Of a DNA stretch of 64,000 nucleotides, positions 26,112 through 35,347 are shown in pieces. The notes beneath the pieces were generated by a model. The model was not told where the DNA came from, ran no database searches, and saw only the letters and a list, made by a program, of their open reading frames with translations. The stretch is from JAOSJT01 sp035362335 (lineage in GTDB: Bacteria; Bacteroidota; Ignavibacteria; SZUA-365). A program made the translations under genes and the position numbers. The DNA is taken from the NCBI GenBank assembly GCA_035362335.1, contig DAOSDL010000007.1:89632-153631 (forward strand). The letters are read 5' to 3'. Position 1 is the first letter of the stretch. Each line of letters begins with the position of its first letter.

Positions 26112-27419
26112 ATGCCCGAAACGAAGAAGCCCTTTCCGTTGAACGAATCGCTGGAACTGTTCCGCGATACCATCGCCTTTGTCAACAACCGCATTATCAA
26201 CCGCACCGAGGTCATCGACCAGCTCTACTCGGCCTTGCTCATGCGCGAGCATGCCCTGATTCAGAGTCGCACCGGCGCTGCCAAATCGCTACTCATCAAC
26301 CAGATTTTCGCGACCTTCGAAGGCGCGGCGGTGTTCAAGGTGCAGGCCAGCAAAGAGCAGCAACCCGACACCTACTTCGGCGGATTGGACATCGAGGAGT
26401 TGAAAAAGGGTCGCATCATCCACAACACCACCAATTCGCTGGTGGAGAGCGAATTCGGCTTCATCGACGAGATTTTCGATGCCAACGATTACACGCTGCG
26501 TGCACTACTCACCACGCTCAACGAACGCGCACTGGTTCTCGGCGCCCAATTCGTCCCTGCGCGGGTGCATACGGTGTTCGCCGCCACGAACTACCTGCGC
26601 GTGAGCGAAATCACCGAGGCGCTGCTCGATCGCTTCATTTTCAAGGCGCTGTTCATTCCCGCCAAGGAGCCCTACACGCAGTATCAGATCGCGCAGCGCT
26701 ACCTCAAGCATCATGGCAAACCCTCTGTACCGGAGCGGCGCATTTCCTTCGACCGCCTCAAGCGCATCTCCGACATCGTGCGTGGCGAGGATGCGGAGTT
26801 CAGCATTCACATCCCCCTGCATGTGATTTTCTTGGCGAATTCAGTGGTACGCTACTACGAAACGCAGCGCAACAGGCAGATCAAGGAACGTCCGCACGAG
26901 CATCCGCACATGCGGGATTTCTACATCTCGCCGCGAACCTACGCGCGCGCCATGGACATGCTGCGTGTGATCGCCTTCCTGCACGGTCGCATGGAAGTCG
27001 TTCCCGAGGATGTGCAGAAGCTCTACTACCTCTATACAACGGTGGGCATGCACGACGAGCGCGAGCTCTTCCTGAAAAGCTACACCACCATGTTCAAGCA
27101 ACTCTCCTCCTCGCGCGCGTTCGAGCAGATTGAGCATCTCCTGGAATTCCAGGAGTTCATCGAAATGCTGAAGAACGACCGCGGTTTGCTCGAAAAGCCC
27201 ATCACCAACATCGAACGCACACCAATGCGCCGTACTCTGCGCGAATGGGCGCGGGAGGCGCTGGGCATCAGCGATCAAACGGTGGAGCACAATCGGCGTC
27301 TCCTCGAGGCCTATCACAAATCCTTCGAACCGCTCACGGAGGAAATCGCGGAGTTCAAACGCCGGCAGGAACGGGACATTCACGAATTGTTCAATCCCGC
27401 ACCGCACCTGTGGACCTGA
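26112..27419 (+). CDS. MoxR/RavA-type AAA+ ATPase
   Basis: This is a 435-residue AAA+ protein of the MoxR branch. The P-loop reads SRTGAAKSLL, Walker B is FGFIDEIFDAND, sensor 1 is VFAATNYLR and the arginine-finger region is EALLDRFIF. About 150 helical residues follow the AAA core, ending AEFKRRQERDIHELFN. It is 75 bases upstream of a VWA gene, the arrangement of MoxR-VWA chaperone pairs such as RavA-ViaA. Such pairs insert cofactors or remodel complexes in the cytosol; the client is unknown. Confidence 0.9.
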   Translation: MPETKKPFPLNESLELFRDTIAFVNNRIINRTEVIDQLYSALLMREHALIQSRTGAAKSLLINQIFATFEGAAVFKVQASKEQQPDTYFGGLDIEELKKGRIIHNTTNSLVESEFGFIDEIFDANDYTLRALLTTLNERALVLGAQFVPARVHTVFAATNYLRVSEITEALLDRFIFKALFIPAKEPYTQYQIAQRYLKHHGKPSVPERRISFDRLKRISDIVRGEDAEFSIHIPLHVIFLANSVVRYYETQRNRQIKERPHEHPHMRDFYISPRTYARAMDMLRVIAFLHGRMEVVPEDVQKLYYLYTTVGMHDERELFLKSYTTMFKQLSSSRAFEQIEHLLEFQEFIEMLKNDRGLLEKPITNIERTPMRRTLREWAREALGISDQTVEHNRRLLEAYHKSFEPLTEEIAEFKRRQERDIHELFNPAPHLWT

Positions 27420-27494
27420 CTGCCGTGAGCGTACATTCAGAATTTCCCGCATGTGTATCCGTCCATCACTTCACGATAGTGTGAAGGGCAGCGC

Positions 27495-29009
27495 ATGAGC
27501 AACGCCTATGAGCATTTTTTCGACATCATGGAGGATCTCGGGTTTTTCGAGCATATCTACGAATCGCTCCCGCCCGATTTCACCGCGGTGTTCGAAATAG
27601 CCCGCATTCTCGAGGACGCCAACCACCCGCTGACGGCGACACTTCGTCCGGTGCTGTCGCTCAAGGCGCCGGGTCCGCGCGGCAAACGGGACGAGGACGG
27701 TGCCAACCTGCAGGTGTTCATCGACGACAGGGAGGAATATGAGGCGGGGCTGATCCGCACGCCGCAGCATTTACCGCGCATGTACAATCACCAATGGCTG
27801 CTGCCCGAGGAGGTGTTGTACCGCCGACTGGCGAAAAAGGAACTCTGGGTCCCCTATGCCCGCGAGCCGCGCTACTACGCCGTGGATCCCGACGCCGACG
27901 ATTACCGTCCCGATGCACGCAAGCAAAAACTGTATGTGCTGCTCGACACCTCGAGTTCCATGGCCCTGCACAACCGCATCAATCTGGCCAAGGCGGTGGT
28001 GTACCATTTCCTCAAGCAGAACATGAAGGAACTCGGTTACATCCACTTGCGCACCTTCGACACCACGATAGGGGAATTGCACGAGGCGCGCGATATCGCC
28101 AGCTTCCGCGCGTTGATCAGTTATGTGATGCGCGTGCACACACTGGGCAATGGCACGGCCATGGCGCGCGCCATCACGCAGGCTGTGCGCGACATCAACG
28201 ACTTGCCACAGCTTGCGGGCACCGAAATCCTCGTCATCACCGACGGGGCCTGCGCACTCGACGAACAGGCAATCCGCGGCATGCTCGGCGACCGCATCGT
28301 GATCAATACCATCAAGATCGGTCGCGCGCGGCTCTTCGCCTCGAAGAGTATGATTCACGACACGCTGTACGAAGACGACACCACGCAGCATCGTGTGATC
28401 GAGCGCCTGGAGAAACGGCGCAAGGAACTGCGTTATCAGCTCGATCATGCGCAGAGCGGCCATCTTCGCCGGCGTTATGAGGAATCGCTGCACGCCATAC
28501 AGCAGGAGATCGATGCGCAGGTGAATGCGATGACCGAGGAAATCATCGTGGGTTATGGGCACGAGTTGGAGCGGCTATCGGAGTTGTTCCTCCAGATCGA
28601 CGATATCGATCTGCCTGGACTGTTCAGCATCCGCGACGAGCAGCTCGAGGATGTGCGCGCACTCTGCGAGCAAGTGCGCGTGGAAGTGGACGCGCATTGT
28701 TCGCTCGAGCAGTTACGCAAGCTTGCTTTGCTGTTGGACCATTTGCATGTGCTGATCAAGAACACGAGCGACAAGGAGATGCGTCGGCGTCTCGAAGAAC
28801 TGCGCGACGACGTCGCCCGTCGCCTGAAAGGTTGTCTCGAAACCCAGATCGAGCGCAACGCCGGTGGCTTCCTCCGCACGCTCACCAATGCCGACAAGCA
28901 CGACCTGGAATTCCTCCTCGCCTCCTCCGGCAGCATGCATCTGAATCTCTGGCGCGCCTTTATCTGGAAATTGCTCGCGAGCCTGCGCAGAATGGTCGGT
29001 GGCGAGTAA
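27495..29009 (+). CDS. VWA domain protein, partner of the MoxR ATPase
   Basis: This is a 504-residue soluble protein. A helical N-terminal part (HFFDIMEDLGFFEHIYESLP) precedes a von Willebrand A domain with an intact metal-binding site: LLDTSSSMALHNR, TLGNGTAMARA and EILVITDGACALDE. The C-terminal third is strongly helical and coiled-coil-like (ERLEKRRKELRYQLDHAQSG). Architecture and neighbour fit ViaA/CoxE-like partners of MoxR ATPases. It lacks a membrane segment. Its 3' end is 71 bases from an insertion sequence, with a low-complexity AGAGTAAAGAGTAAAG stretch between. Confidence 0.87.
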   Translation: MSNAYEHFFDIMEDLGFFEHIYESLPPDFTAVFEIARILEDANHPLTATLRPVLSLKAPGPRGKRDEDGANLQVFIDDREEYEAGLIRTPQHLPRMYNHQWLLPEEVLYRRLAKKELWVPYAREPRYYAVDPDADDYRPDARKQKLYVLLDTSSSMALHNRINLAKAVVYHFLKQNMKELGYIHLRTFDTTIGELHEARDIASFRALISYVMRVHTLGNGTAMARAITQAVRDINDLPQLAGTEILVITDGACALDEQAIRGMLGDRIVINTIKIGRARLFASKSMIHDTLYEDDTTQHRVIERLEKRRKELRYQLDHAQSGHLRRRYEESLHAIQQEIDAQVNAMTEEIIVGYGHELERLSELFLQIDDIDLPGLFSIRDEQLEDVRALCEQVRVEVDAHCSLEQLRKLALLLDHLHVLIKNTSDKEMRRRLEELRDDVARRLKGCLETQIERNAGGFLRTLTNADKHDLEFLLASSGSMHLNLWRAFIWKLLASLRRMVGGE

Positions 29010-29079
29010 TGAGTGAAGGGTAAAGAGTAAAGAGTAAAGCAGGGACGGCGGTCGCGCGGGTCGGCTTGAACCCAGATTT

Positions 29080-30534
29080 GTCATTAGAGATTTACCCAGG
29101 CACCGAATGAGGTAGCTTCAGGCCCTCCCCGACGTCCCAAAGCCCACGGAACCACTCTCTGTACTTCGGGGCGAGAGCGAGATACAGGGTGCGCTTTCTA
29201 CCGTCGCGCGTGATGTAGGCACCGATAGCCAAGACCTTATAACGGAGTGTTTTCACAGTGGATTGTTTCGTTTCGCCGAGCAGCGCCTGACGAAACAGGC
29301 TCATCAGGTTGTAGGCCATCATCACAAAGTGCAATGTTGCTTCCGTCGCAAAGAACTCATTGGAGTTGTAGGCGCCGAGGCTGAAATCAGACTTGAGTTC
29401 CTTGATACGGTTTTCCGCGTCGCTACGTCCCCGATACAATACCCAGACCTAATGCGCGGGGAGTTGAAGATTCGTGACCACGCACGAATAGCGATAGCGT
29501 GAATAGTACACGTCGTCGGCAAAGAGCCGCAACTGCTTGCCCGTCGCCTTCGGTCGAGCCTCAATGCGTTGGCGTACGATGACCACGCGTCGCTCTTCGG
29601 CCCAATCCGTGGCCTTGTACCGCGCCTCGGAAACCTCCAGGCCCTCATCGATCCGTATCCATGCCGAGTGATGCGCCAGCATTCGCTGCACCGGCGGCTG
29701 AAAACGCATCGCGATGATAAAGCTGATCGGTCGTTCCCGATTCTCCAGCCACTCGAAGATCTTCCGATCATGAAAACCACTGTCCGCGCGGAGCAGACCG
29801 ATGACCTTGCCCTCGAGCTGCGCCAATGTTTCGGTCAAGAACGCGTAGACGTTGCTCTCCGCGCCCGTGTTGCCGGAGCGTAGCCAGAAGTTCGCCACCA
29901 TACGACACTCCGCCACGAACGCCATCAAGGGATGATGGGACTTGCGTCCCCGCTTGGTCGGATTGTAGCCCTTCGCGGCGCCTTGCTGCTCTCCGTACCG
30001 CGTCAGCACGGTGGAATCGAGATCCAAGGTGAAATTGTCAAAGCGCACCTGCTGGAAAATCCATCGATACAACGCCGGAAACACCGCGTGGTTGCTCCCC
30101 AGCGTGAACTTCTTCAGGTAGCGGGTGATGGCCTTATGTCCCGCACCCTGTTTCCAGCCGAGTATGGTGGTCAGAACGTGGTCGTGCCGGATCTGGTCGA
30201 GATGTTCGAAGCGGCATGCCCCGCACCAGATCGCCACCCAAAAATGCACCAGCAATTGCAGTGGTGCGTATCCACGATTCGAACCTTGACTCGGCAGTGG
30301 TAGCGTCGTCATGAACGGGAGAATGCCGCTGCGATCGAGAAGTTGCTTGAGCAGGGATAGCCCGTCCCAGGCGGTAACCTCCCGATGGTGAATTCGATAT
30401 CCAAGGATCCGACCTTCATTGCCACCCTCGCGCGGGGATGTTTTTCTTCCGCGAAATATCGCCCACTTCTTCGAGAGTTCCACGCGCGTAACTATAAGCA
30501 AACGAACAAGTTATAAGAAGCATTCTCTAATGAC
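29080..30534 (-). mobile_element. IS1380-family insertion sequence, inactive
   Basis: The element is bounded by 11-base inverted repeats GTCATTAGAGA (29080-29090) and TCTCTAATGAC (30524-30534), giving about 1.45 kb around one transposase gene. Ends beyond the matched 11 bases and target duplications could not be established. The family call rests on the transposase motifs. Confidence 0.8.
29092..30501 (-). pseudogene. IS1380-family transposase interrupted by in-frame TAG
   Basis: The two halves (350 and about 117 codons) are in the same frame and separated only by a TAG at 29449-29451. Together they give a transposase of normal IS1380 length. Catalytic residues are readable: TLDLDSTVLTRYG (first Asp), LLRADSGFHDRKIFEW (second Asp), and YRGRSDAENRIKELKSDF (Glu). 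The stop falls between the second Asp and the Glu, so the truncated product should be inactive unless the stop is read through. No other frameshift was seen, which points to a recent loss. Confidence 0.85.
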
Positions 30535-30596
30535 CGCCATTAGAGCCCGAGGGCAAATGACCGACCTAGGTTACAAGTGAATAATTCAACCGGCTA

Positions 30597-30626
30597 AATT
30601 AAAAGCCCGAAGTAAACTCGGGCTTA
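30597..30626 (-). terminator. Rho-independent terminator
   Basis: On the minus strand an 8-base stem AAGCCCGA/TCGGGCTT with a 7-base loop is followed by TTTTAATTT. It lies about 200 bases downstream of the cysteine-rich protein gene and before the insertion sequence, so it should end that transcript. Confidence 0.65.
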
Positions 30627-30821
30627 TCTGAAACGTTATGAGTCTTATATGATACGATCAACTTCACCGCTCAAACAGGGTCTCTTTTTCTGATTCACCA
30701 TTTAATTTCAACTCAACGAGCGCCTGAAGACATGAGTCTCCACTGGAAGGCGATCCGACGTAGGAAGCACACTATATCATTGGATAGAATCAGATGTATG
30801 CACCATGTACAATACGAGATT

Positions 30822-31337
30822 TTACTCGCAGGGTGTGCACAAGCAATTACATCTGACAACCTCAACGGTTACGTGCCAACCGAGATTGTCACACGAATAA
30901 TTCTGCCCGCCATTCACAATTACTCTGAGCGACGGACCCTTAGTGCTATGATCGCACCGATCCAGTGAAATGCTTGTAGGGAATTGACCATTGATCGTCC
31001 GGCTCTCCGATGACCCATCGCTCCATTCTATTAATAATTGCAAATCAGGGTGTTCGCCTTCGCCCCAACAAGGCGGTTCGCAATCGAAAGGAATCGCCGT
31101 AATAGAGACAGAGGTCGTAGACCACCAATTTGTGTTCAAATCTGGCGGGCAAAAGTTGCATTTCACGAAGGGCGGATGGTCTTCACATACTAAAACAGTC
31201 CCTACCGGGGGGTCGCATTCTGTTGTGTAAGAGTAGCTAGCTGGATTACCTCCTGGGCAATTCTGTGCATCGACAGCGTTGCGCTCGAGCAGAATCCCCA
31301 ACAAAATCAGAGTGATTAATAAGTAAAATCGTTTCAT
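30822..31337 (-). CDS. Small secreted cysteine-rich protein
   Basis: This is a 171-residue protein with a signal peptide (MKRFYLLITLILLGILLERN, cleavage near VDA-QN). The mature chain of about 147 residues has 13 cysteines in clusters (VKCNFCPP, DCEPPCWGEG, CNCLCTPCE), implying disulfide cross-linking outside the cytoplasm. The middle alternates beta-like stretches (LQLLIEWSDGSSESRTI, PSLRVIVNGGQNYSC). No known family was recognised. Its DNA is clearly more AT-rich than flanking genes and it sits between two transposon remnants, suggesting acquisition by transfer. Confidence 0.65.
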   Translation of the reverse strand: MKRFYLLITLILLGILLERNAVDAQNCPGGNPASYSYTTECDPPVGTVLVCEDHPPFVKCNFCPPDLNTNWWSTTSVSITAIPFDCEPPCWGEGEHPDLQLLIEWSDGSSESRTINGQFPTSISLDRCDHSTKGPSLRVIVNGGQNYSCDNLGWHVTVEVVRCNCLCTPCE

Positions 31338-31560
31338 CGATGCCTCCGATGTAGTTCGTTAGACTTATTTCGACATGCCACTACGACATGAGTTGATTGT
31401 CGATATATTTTATCGTATAAATATTGATTCGCGGAAAGATAAACGTACAATTGAAGCATTTTGGCTCAGCTGTCAGTTTGTCGAAGTGTTCTCTTTGAAA
31501 TGCCGCAAGAAATTATAATATTGTCTATCGTGATCAATTTCAATTTCCGATGAGAGTCGC

Positions 31561-32338
31561 GATATCAAGAAGAATGAACTGTCTATCAAGCTCGAATTGT
31601 GGGTTCCGTAAAACAAAGTACTCCGTGGATCGACGGCGCAGTTCCGAGATGCATTCGATGCACTGCTCGAGGAATTGGATTTCTCCGAAAAGACCGGCGC
31701 CTATTGCGCGCCGTATTAAGCCCATCCCGACCGCGACTATTCCTGGATTGCCCCCGTTATCCTCATCAAAATATTGTTGATCGGATTTTTGGAGAACCTG
31801 CCGAGTGAACGTGCCGTCACTTGGCGCTGTGAGGATTCGTTCTCGATTTACGTAGTTTTTTCCGATAATATCATCGAGGACACTCTGGAAAGTTTTAGAG
31901 TGTCCCGCGTTCGCAACCGATGGGCTGTCGACATGTTTGATTCGGTCCTCGATCTTGGTTATCCCGACTTGTATGACCTTGGACTGACGCATGGATGTCG
32001 CCTTGGCGTAGACACCTTGGCGATGAAGGCAAGCGCCTCGATGCGGAAGTTGAGTCACACGTTCAGCAGCGAATTGTATCGCACCTATGTAAAGCGATTG
32101 GTAGAGGAGCCGAGCGTGGATTCCGGAGATCCAGTCGTGATGTAGCGCTACGACAATAATTGGGTGGGCCGAACAACCTCGAACAAGGATTGCGAGCATC
32201 CGCTCGATCCCAATGCGATAGACAGGAATCTCGACAGCCTTACCCATGAGCAGCGTGAAACGGTTCTGCTCATTCGCGTCCTTTTCGGATGCGAGACAAT
32301 GAAACAACGGTTGGCAGTAGTAAAAATCGCTTGAATTT
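31561..32338 (+). pseudogene. IS1182-like transposase relic
   Basis: Reading one frame through from 31561 gives a continuous but broken transposase with stops at 31609, 31717 and 32143. Recognisable blocks are FRDAFDALLEELDF, VILIKILLIGFLENLPSERA followed by VTWRCEDSFS, GLTHGCRLGVDTLAMKASAS, and after the third stop SNKDCEHPLDPNA. These match the order of the IS1182-type subgroup (PPGVYFRMLLVGYFE, SERGIAWRCADS, RGKTLGVDATTLEANA, SNKDWxxPHDPDA). The C-terminal half is missing. A 304-codon frame on the opposite strand here is judged a shadow. Confidence 0.75.
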
Positions 32339-32619
32339 TTCTGGTCACCTGCATCCTCATGCTTATAGCCGCCATGGTGGTTCTGCAACGACCTCATTTG
32401 CGACTGAGGACTCTGGCTCTTGTGGGCAGCAATATTTGAAACCGTGGCAATCATCGGTGGATTCTATTCAGAATCCGAGTTTATTCAACAGACTGAAAGG
32501 TGACGTAATGGTTATAACAGCGAATGCACGGCAGAGAAATCGACAAGTCATGACAATCTCGCTTACAATCTGTTAGAAAGATTCACAGCAATAATACAAT
32601 TCATCGATGTGGAATGCAA
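32339..32619. other. AT-rich intergenic DNA, nothing recognised
   Basis: This is the tail of the transposon relic and AT-rich sequence up to the terminator of the Kelch protein gene. No coding frame, inverted repeat matching the relic, or RNA gene was seen. Confidence 0.6.
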
Positions 32620-32652
32620 TAAAAAAAACGGAGCGACTTGCGCCGCTCCGTT
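32620..32652 (-). terminator. Rho-independent terminator
   Basis: On the minus strand ACGGAGCG/CGCTCCGT forms a stem of 8-9 pairs with an 8-base loop, followed directly by a run of eight T. It lies 27 bases past the stop of the Kelch/T9SS gene and clearly belongs to it. Confidence 0.9.
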
Positions 32653-32678
32653 CATAACAGAGTAGTCGATTCGCCGCT

Positions 32679-35090
32679 TTACTTCATCAGCGTCATGCTG
32701 CGCGTTTGCACGAAGTCGCCGGCGCGCATGGTGACGTGGTACACGCCCGAGGGCAGACCCGCCGCATTGAAGTAGGACGTGTGACGACCGGCATCCTGCA
32801 CGTCGTCGACGAGACGGGCCACTTCACGACCCAACGCATCGGTAACGATCAAGGACATGGCGCTGCGCTGCGGGAGATCGTAGCTCAGCGTGGTGCCGGG
32901 ATTGAAGGGATTCGGATAGTTCTGACGCAACGCGAAGCCCGCATTGGCCGGCAACGGCTCGACATCAGTCACGAAACTCTGCAAGGGGATTTGAAGACTT
33001 TGCAGTACCGGACCAAAGGTATTGCCATCGGACACATGCGCGAAGATGATGAAGCGGCTGGTTTCGATCGTGGAATCCACGCTCGTGAAACTGAACTGCT
33101 TCGACACTATGGTCTGCGATGCAACAGGCATGCCCGCACTGATAACTTCACCCGCATTGTTCGGGAGCAGTTTGCGCATGACATGGTCATGGAAATAGGG
33201 GTAGATCAACTGCGTTCCACCGGAAGCCGGGAAGAACGTCTGTGCATAGTTCATGCGATCCTGCACCTGCGCGACGTTGAGGCGGATGGGATCAGTCACA
33301 CCACGGTGGAAGAGCACATCCACAGTGAAGGACGTGGCTTTGGTCTGGGGATCGTAGGACTTGTCGCGCACAGTGATGGTAAGTGGGCTGCGGGTGGTCT
33401 GCAATACCTCGCCGATGCGGCGGGCCCACTCACCACGGTTGATTGCTGCGACGGAGTTGCCTTCAAACACCATGCGATTGACAGAACCCTGCGGATAACC
33501 GGTGAGCCCGATGGCGTTGACCCAGAATTCGGTCGCGGGCGTCAGCATAGGTTCATATGTGCGTCCGCCGTGGTAGTAAATCGCATTGACTCGACCCGGG
33601 TAGCGCAACAGCGCCGCCTTAAGGCTGTCCACTCCAAAGGGGCAATAGCCGCACCAGGTGCCGGTGCCCGCTTCGAGCAAGGCGATCATCTCGGTGTCCA
33701 CATCCTCGTTCTGCACGTTCAGTTTCACGGAGACGGTGGTGGACTGCTTTTCAGGATCGTTGGTGGTGATCGCGAAGCTGCCGTAATGTGTGCCGTTGCC
33801 GGGATTTGTGCCGAGCGTTGCGACGATGGCCAATTTCTCGGCCGGCTGAATGGTGCCATTAGCCGTTGGGAAGGTGATCCATGCGTCGGAAGTCGTGGCG
33901 CTCCAGGTCAGCGGCGCGCTGCCATTGTTCGTGAGTTCCACTTTGATGGGCATGGTCGAACCGAGCTTCAACCACTCGTCGAACTCCGTTTTTCCAAAAA
34001 GGGCGACGGGACCACCCGCAGCCGAAATACTCAGCATTTCCACCGCGCTGATTGCGCTGCTGGGAGTATCACTTCCACCAAAGACGTACAGCTTATCGGT
34101 ACCGTCAAAAATCATGCTCGTCGTGTAATACACTGGCGAGGGCTTGACATCCATGATGGTCCATGCGCCGCTTGCCGGATCGTAGTTGTACGTTTTTCCC
34201 GTCGGTTCTCCTGAGGCAAGACTTGCGGAGTTGTAACCGCTCGTGAAATAGGCCTTGCCCATCGCAGCTCCGGAGGAGAGGCGCATAGTCGAACCGCCGG
34301 GGTAATCAGCGATTTGGGTGAAGGAAATATCGTCACCGACGATAGTACCTTTGTACGCCCAGACACCGAACGTGCCTTGATTGTTGACATAGCGAACCCC
34401 GCCAGCCATGATTACCTGATCGTCTATGACCGCGACACCTTGGTTCAGAGTACCGGCAGGAAGCGCGCTTGCCGAAATTGTCCATGTGTTGGACGCGGGG
34501 TCATAAATCTGGATTACGTCAGTCGAAGAGGTGAATGATGCGCGGCCGCCTCCCAACACGAAAATCCTGCCGTTATAAACAAAGGTACCAGCTCCAAACA
34601 CCGGAGTGGGCATGTTTGCTTTGGTGGTGATGGCGTTTGTTGCGGGATCGAACTCCAGAACCTGTTGCTGCAACGTAACCGGATTCGTTGCGCTGTATCC
34701 ACCGATGATGTAAATCTTGTCGTTGACGGTTTGCGCGGCGGCGAGAGCACGCTGCACCGGGAGATTGGCAACGGCAGTCCATGTGCCGGTTGCAAGATCG
34801 AGCTTGAAGATCTTGTTATCCCAGCGCAATCCGGCATCGCCGCCTCCAAATACGTACATCGCGTTTCCGTGTACGGCGGCGCAAGCGTAGCCTTTGGCAT
34901 TAGGCATGGGATTCCCCACGCTCCATTGGCCGGCAATATCGGCAGGAATGGTCGTCGGTATCGCGGGATCAGGCTGAGCGACAACCAATCCTTCATTCGG
35001 CGCGGTCATGACACTCTGTGCCACCAGTGTGCCATGGAAGCAACACAGCAATGGGAGCACAAGCAGGAACGACACTATCCTTGTTCTCAT
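32679..35090 (-). CDS. Kelch / BACON-like / Omp28-like surface protein with T9SS sorting domain
   Basis: This is an 803-residue secreted protein. The start at MRTRIVSFLLVLPLLCC has AAAGGAG upstream and gives a signal peptide ending near LVAQ. About six Kelch repeats form a propeller (GNAMYVFGGGDAG, DKIYIIGGYSA, RIFVLGGGRAS). An Ig/BACON-like domain follows (PLTWSATTSDAWITF, FAITTNDPEKQS). Next is an Omp28/thioredoxin-like domain with LLEAGTGTWCGYCPFG, whose Cys-x2-Cys resembles a redox site. The Por sorting domain closes it: RQNYPNPFNPGTTLSYDLP, DALGREVARLVDD, SGVYHVTMRAGDFVQ. It is monocistronic with its own terminator. Confidence 0.88.
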   Translation of the reverse strand: MRTRIVSFLLVLPLLCCFHGTLVAQSVMTAPNEGLVVAQPDPAIPTTIPADIAGQWSVGNPMPNAKGYACAAVHGNAMYVFGGGDAGLRWDNKIFKLDLATGTWTAVANLPVQRALAAAQTVNDKIYIIGGYSATNPVTLQQQVLEFDPATNAITTKANMPTPVFGAGTFVYNGRIFVLGGGRASFTSSTDVIQIYDPASNTWTISASALPAGTLNQGVAVIDDQVIMAGGVRYVNNQGTFGVWAYKGTIVGDDISFTQIADYPGGSTMRLSSGAAMGKAYFTSGYNSASLASGEPTGKTYNYDPASGAWTIMDVKPSPVYYTTSMIFDGTDKLYVFGGSDTPSSAISAVEMLSISAAGGPVALFGKTEFDEWLKLGSTMPIKVELTNNGSAPLTWSATTSDAWITFPTANGTIQPAEKLAIVATLGTNPGNGTHYGSFAITTNDPEKQSTTVSVKLNVQNEDVDTEMIALLEAGTGTWCGYCPFGVDSLKAALLRYPGRVNAIYYHGGRTYEPMLTPATEFWVNAIGLTGYPQGSVNRMVFEGNSVAAINRGEWARRIGEVLQTTRSPLTITVRDKSYDPQTKATSFTVDVLFHRGVTDPIRLNVAQVQDRMNYAQTFFPASGGTQLIYPYFHDHVMRKLLPNNAGEVISAGMPVASQTIVSKQFSFTSVDSTIETSRFIIFAHVSDGNTFGPVLQSLQIPLQSFVTDVEPLPANAGFALRQNYPNPFNPGTTLSYDLPQRSAMSLIVTDALGREVARLVDDVQDAGRHTSYFNAAGLPSGVYHVTMRAGDFVQTRSMTLMK

Positions 35091-35347
35091 GCACAATCTC
35101 CTTTCAAAAGGGTGTGTGGTGTGGGAATGAGCTACTATGGAAATCGAGAGCAGTCCGCTGTGAGTCGCCTCTCCGGAGGGTCGGAAAGGCGCTATAGTAG
35201 ATAGCAATAAGGAAACGTAGCGAACACATGGAACTTGTGCAACTCCGAAATTTCAGCACCATGGAGCCGATACCCTGCGGCGAAATCTTCATTTGCGGAT
35301 TGCGCGCAGCGTCTCGCCTCGGAGCGCGGCCCCATGCTCCACGCGTA

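Noticed and set aside
31540..32454. 304-codon minus-strand open frame
   Set aside because: The opposite strand carries transposase family blocks in order, so this frame is an antisense shadow over a degenerate transposase.
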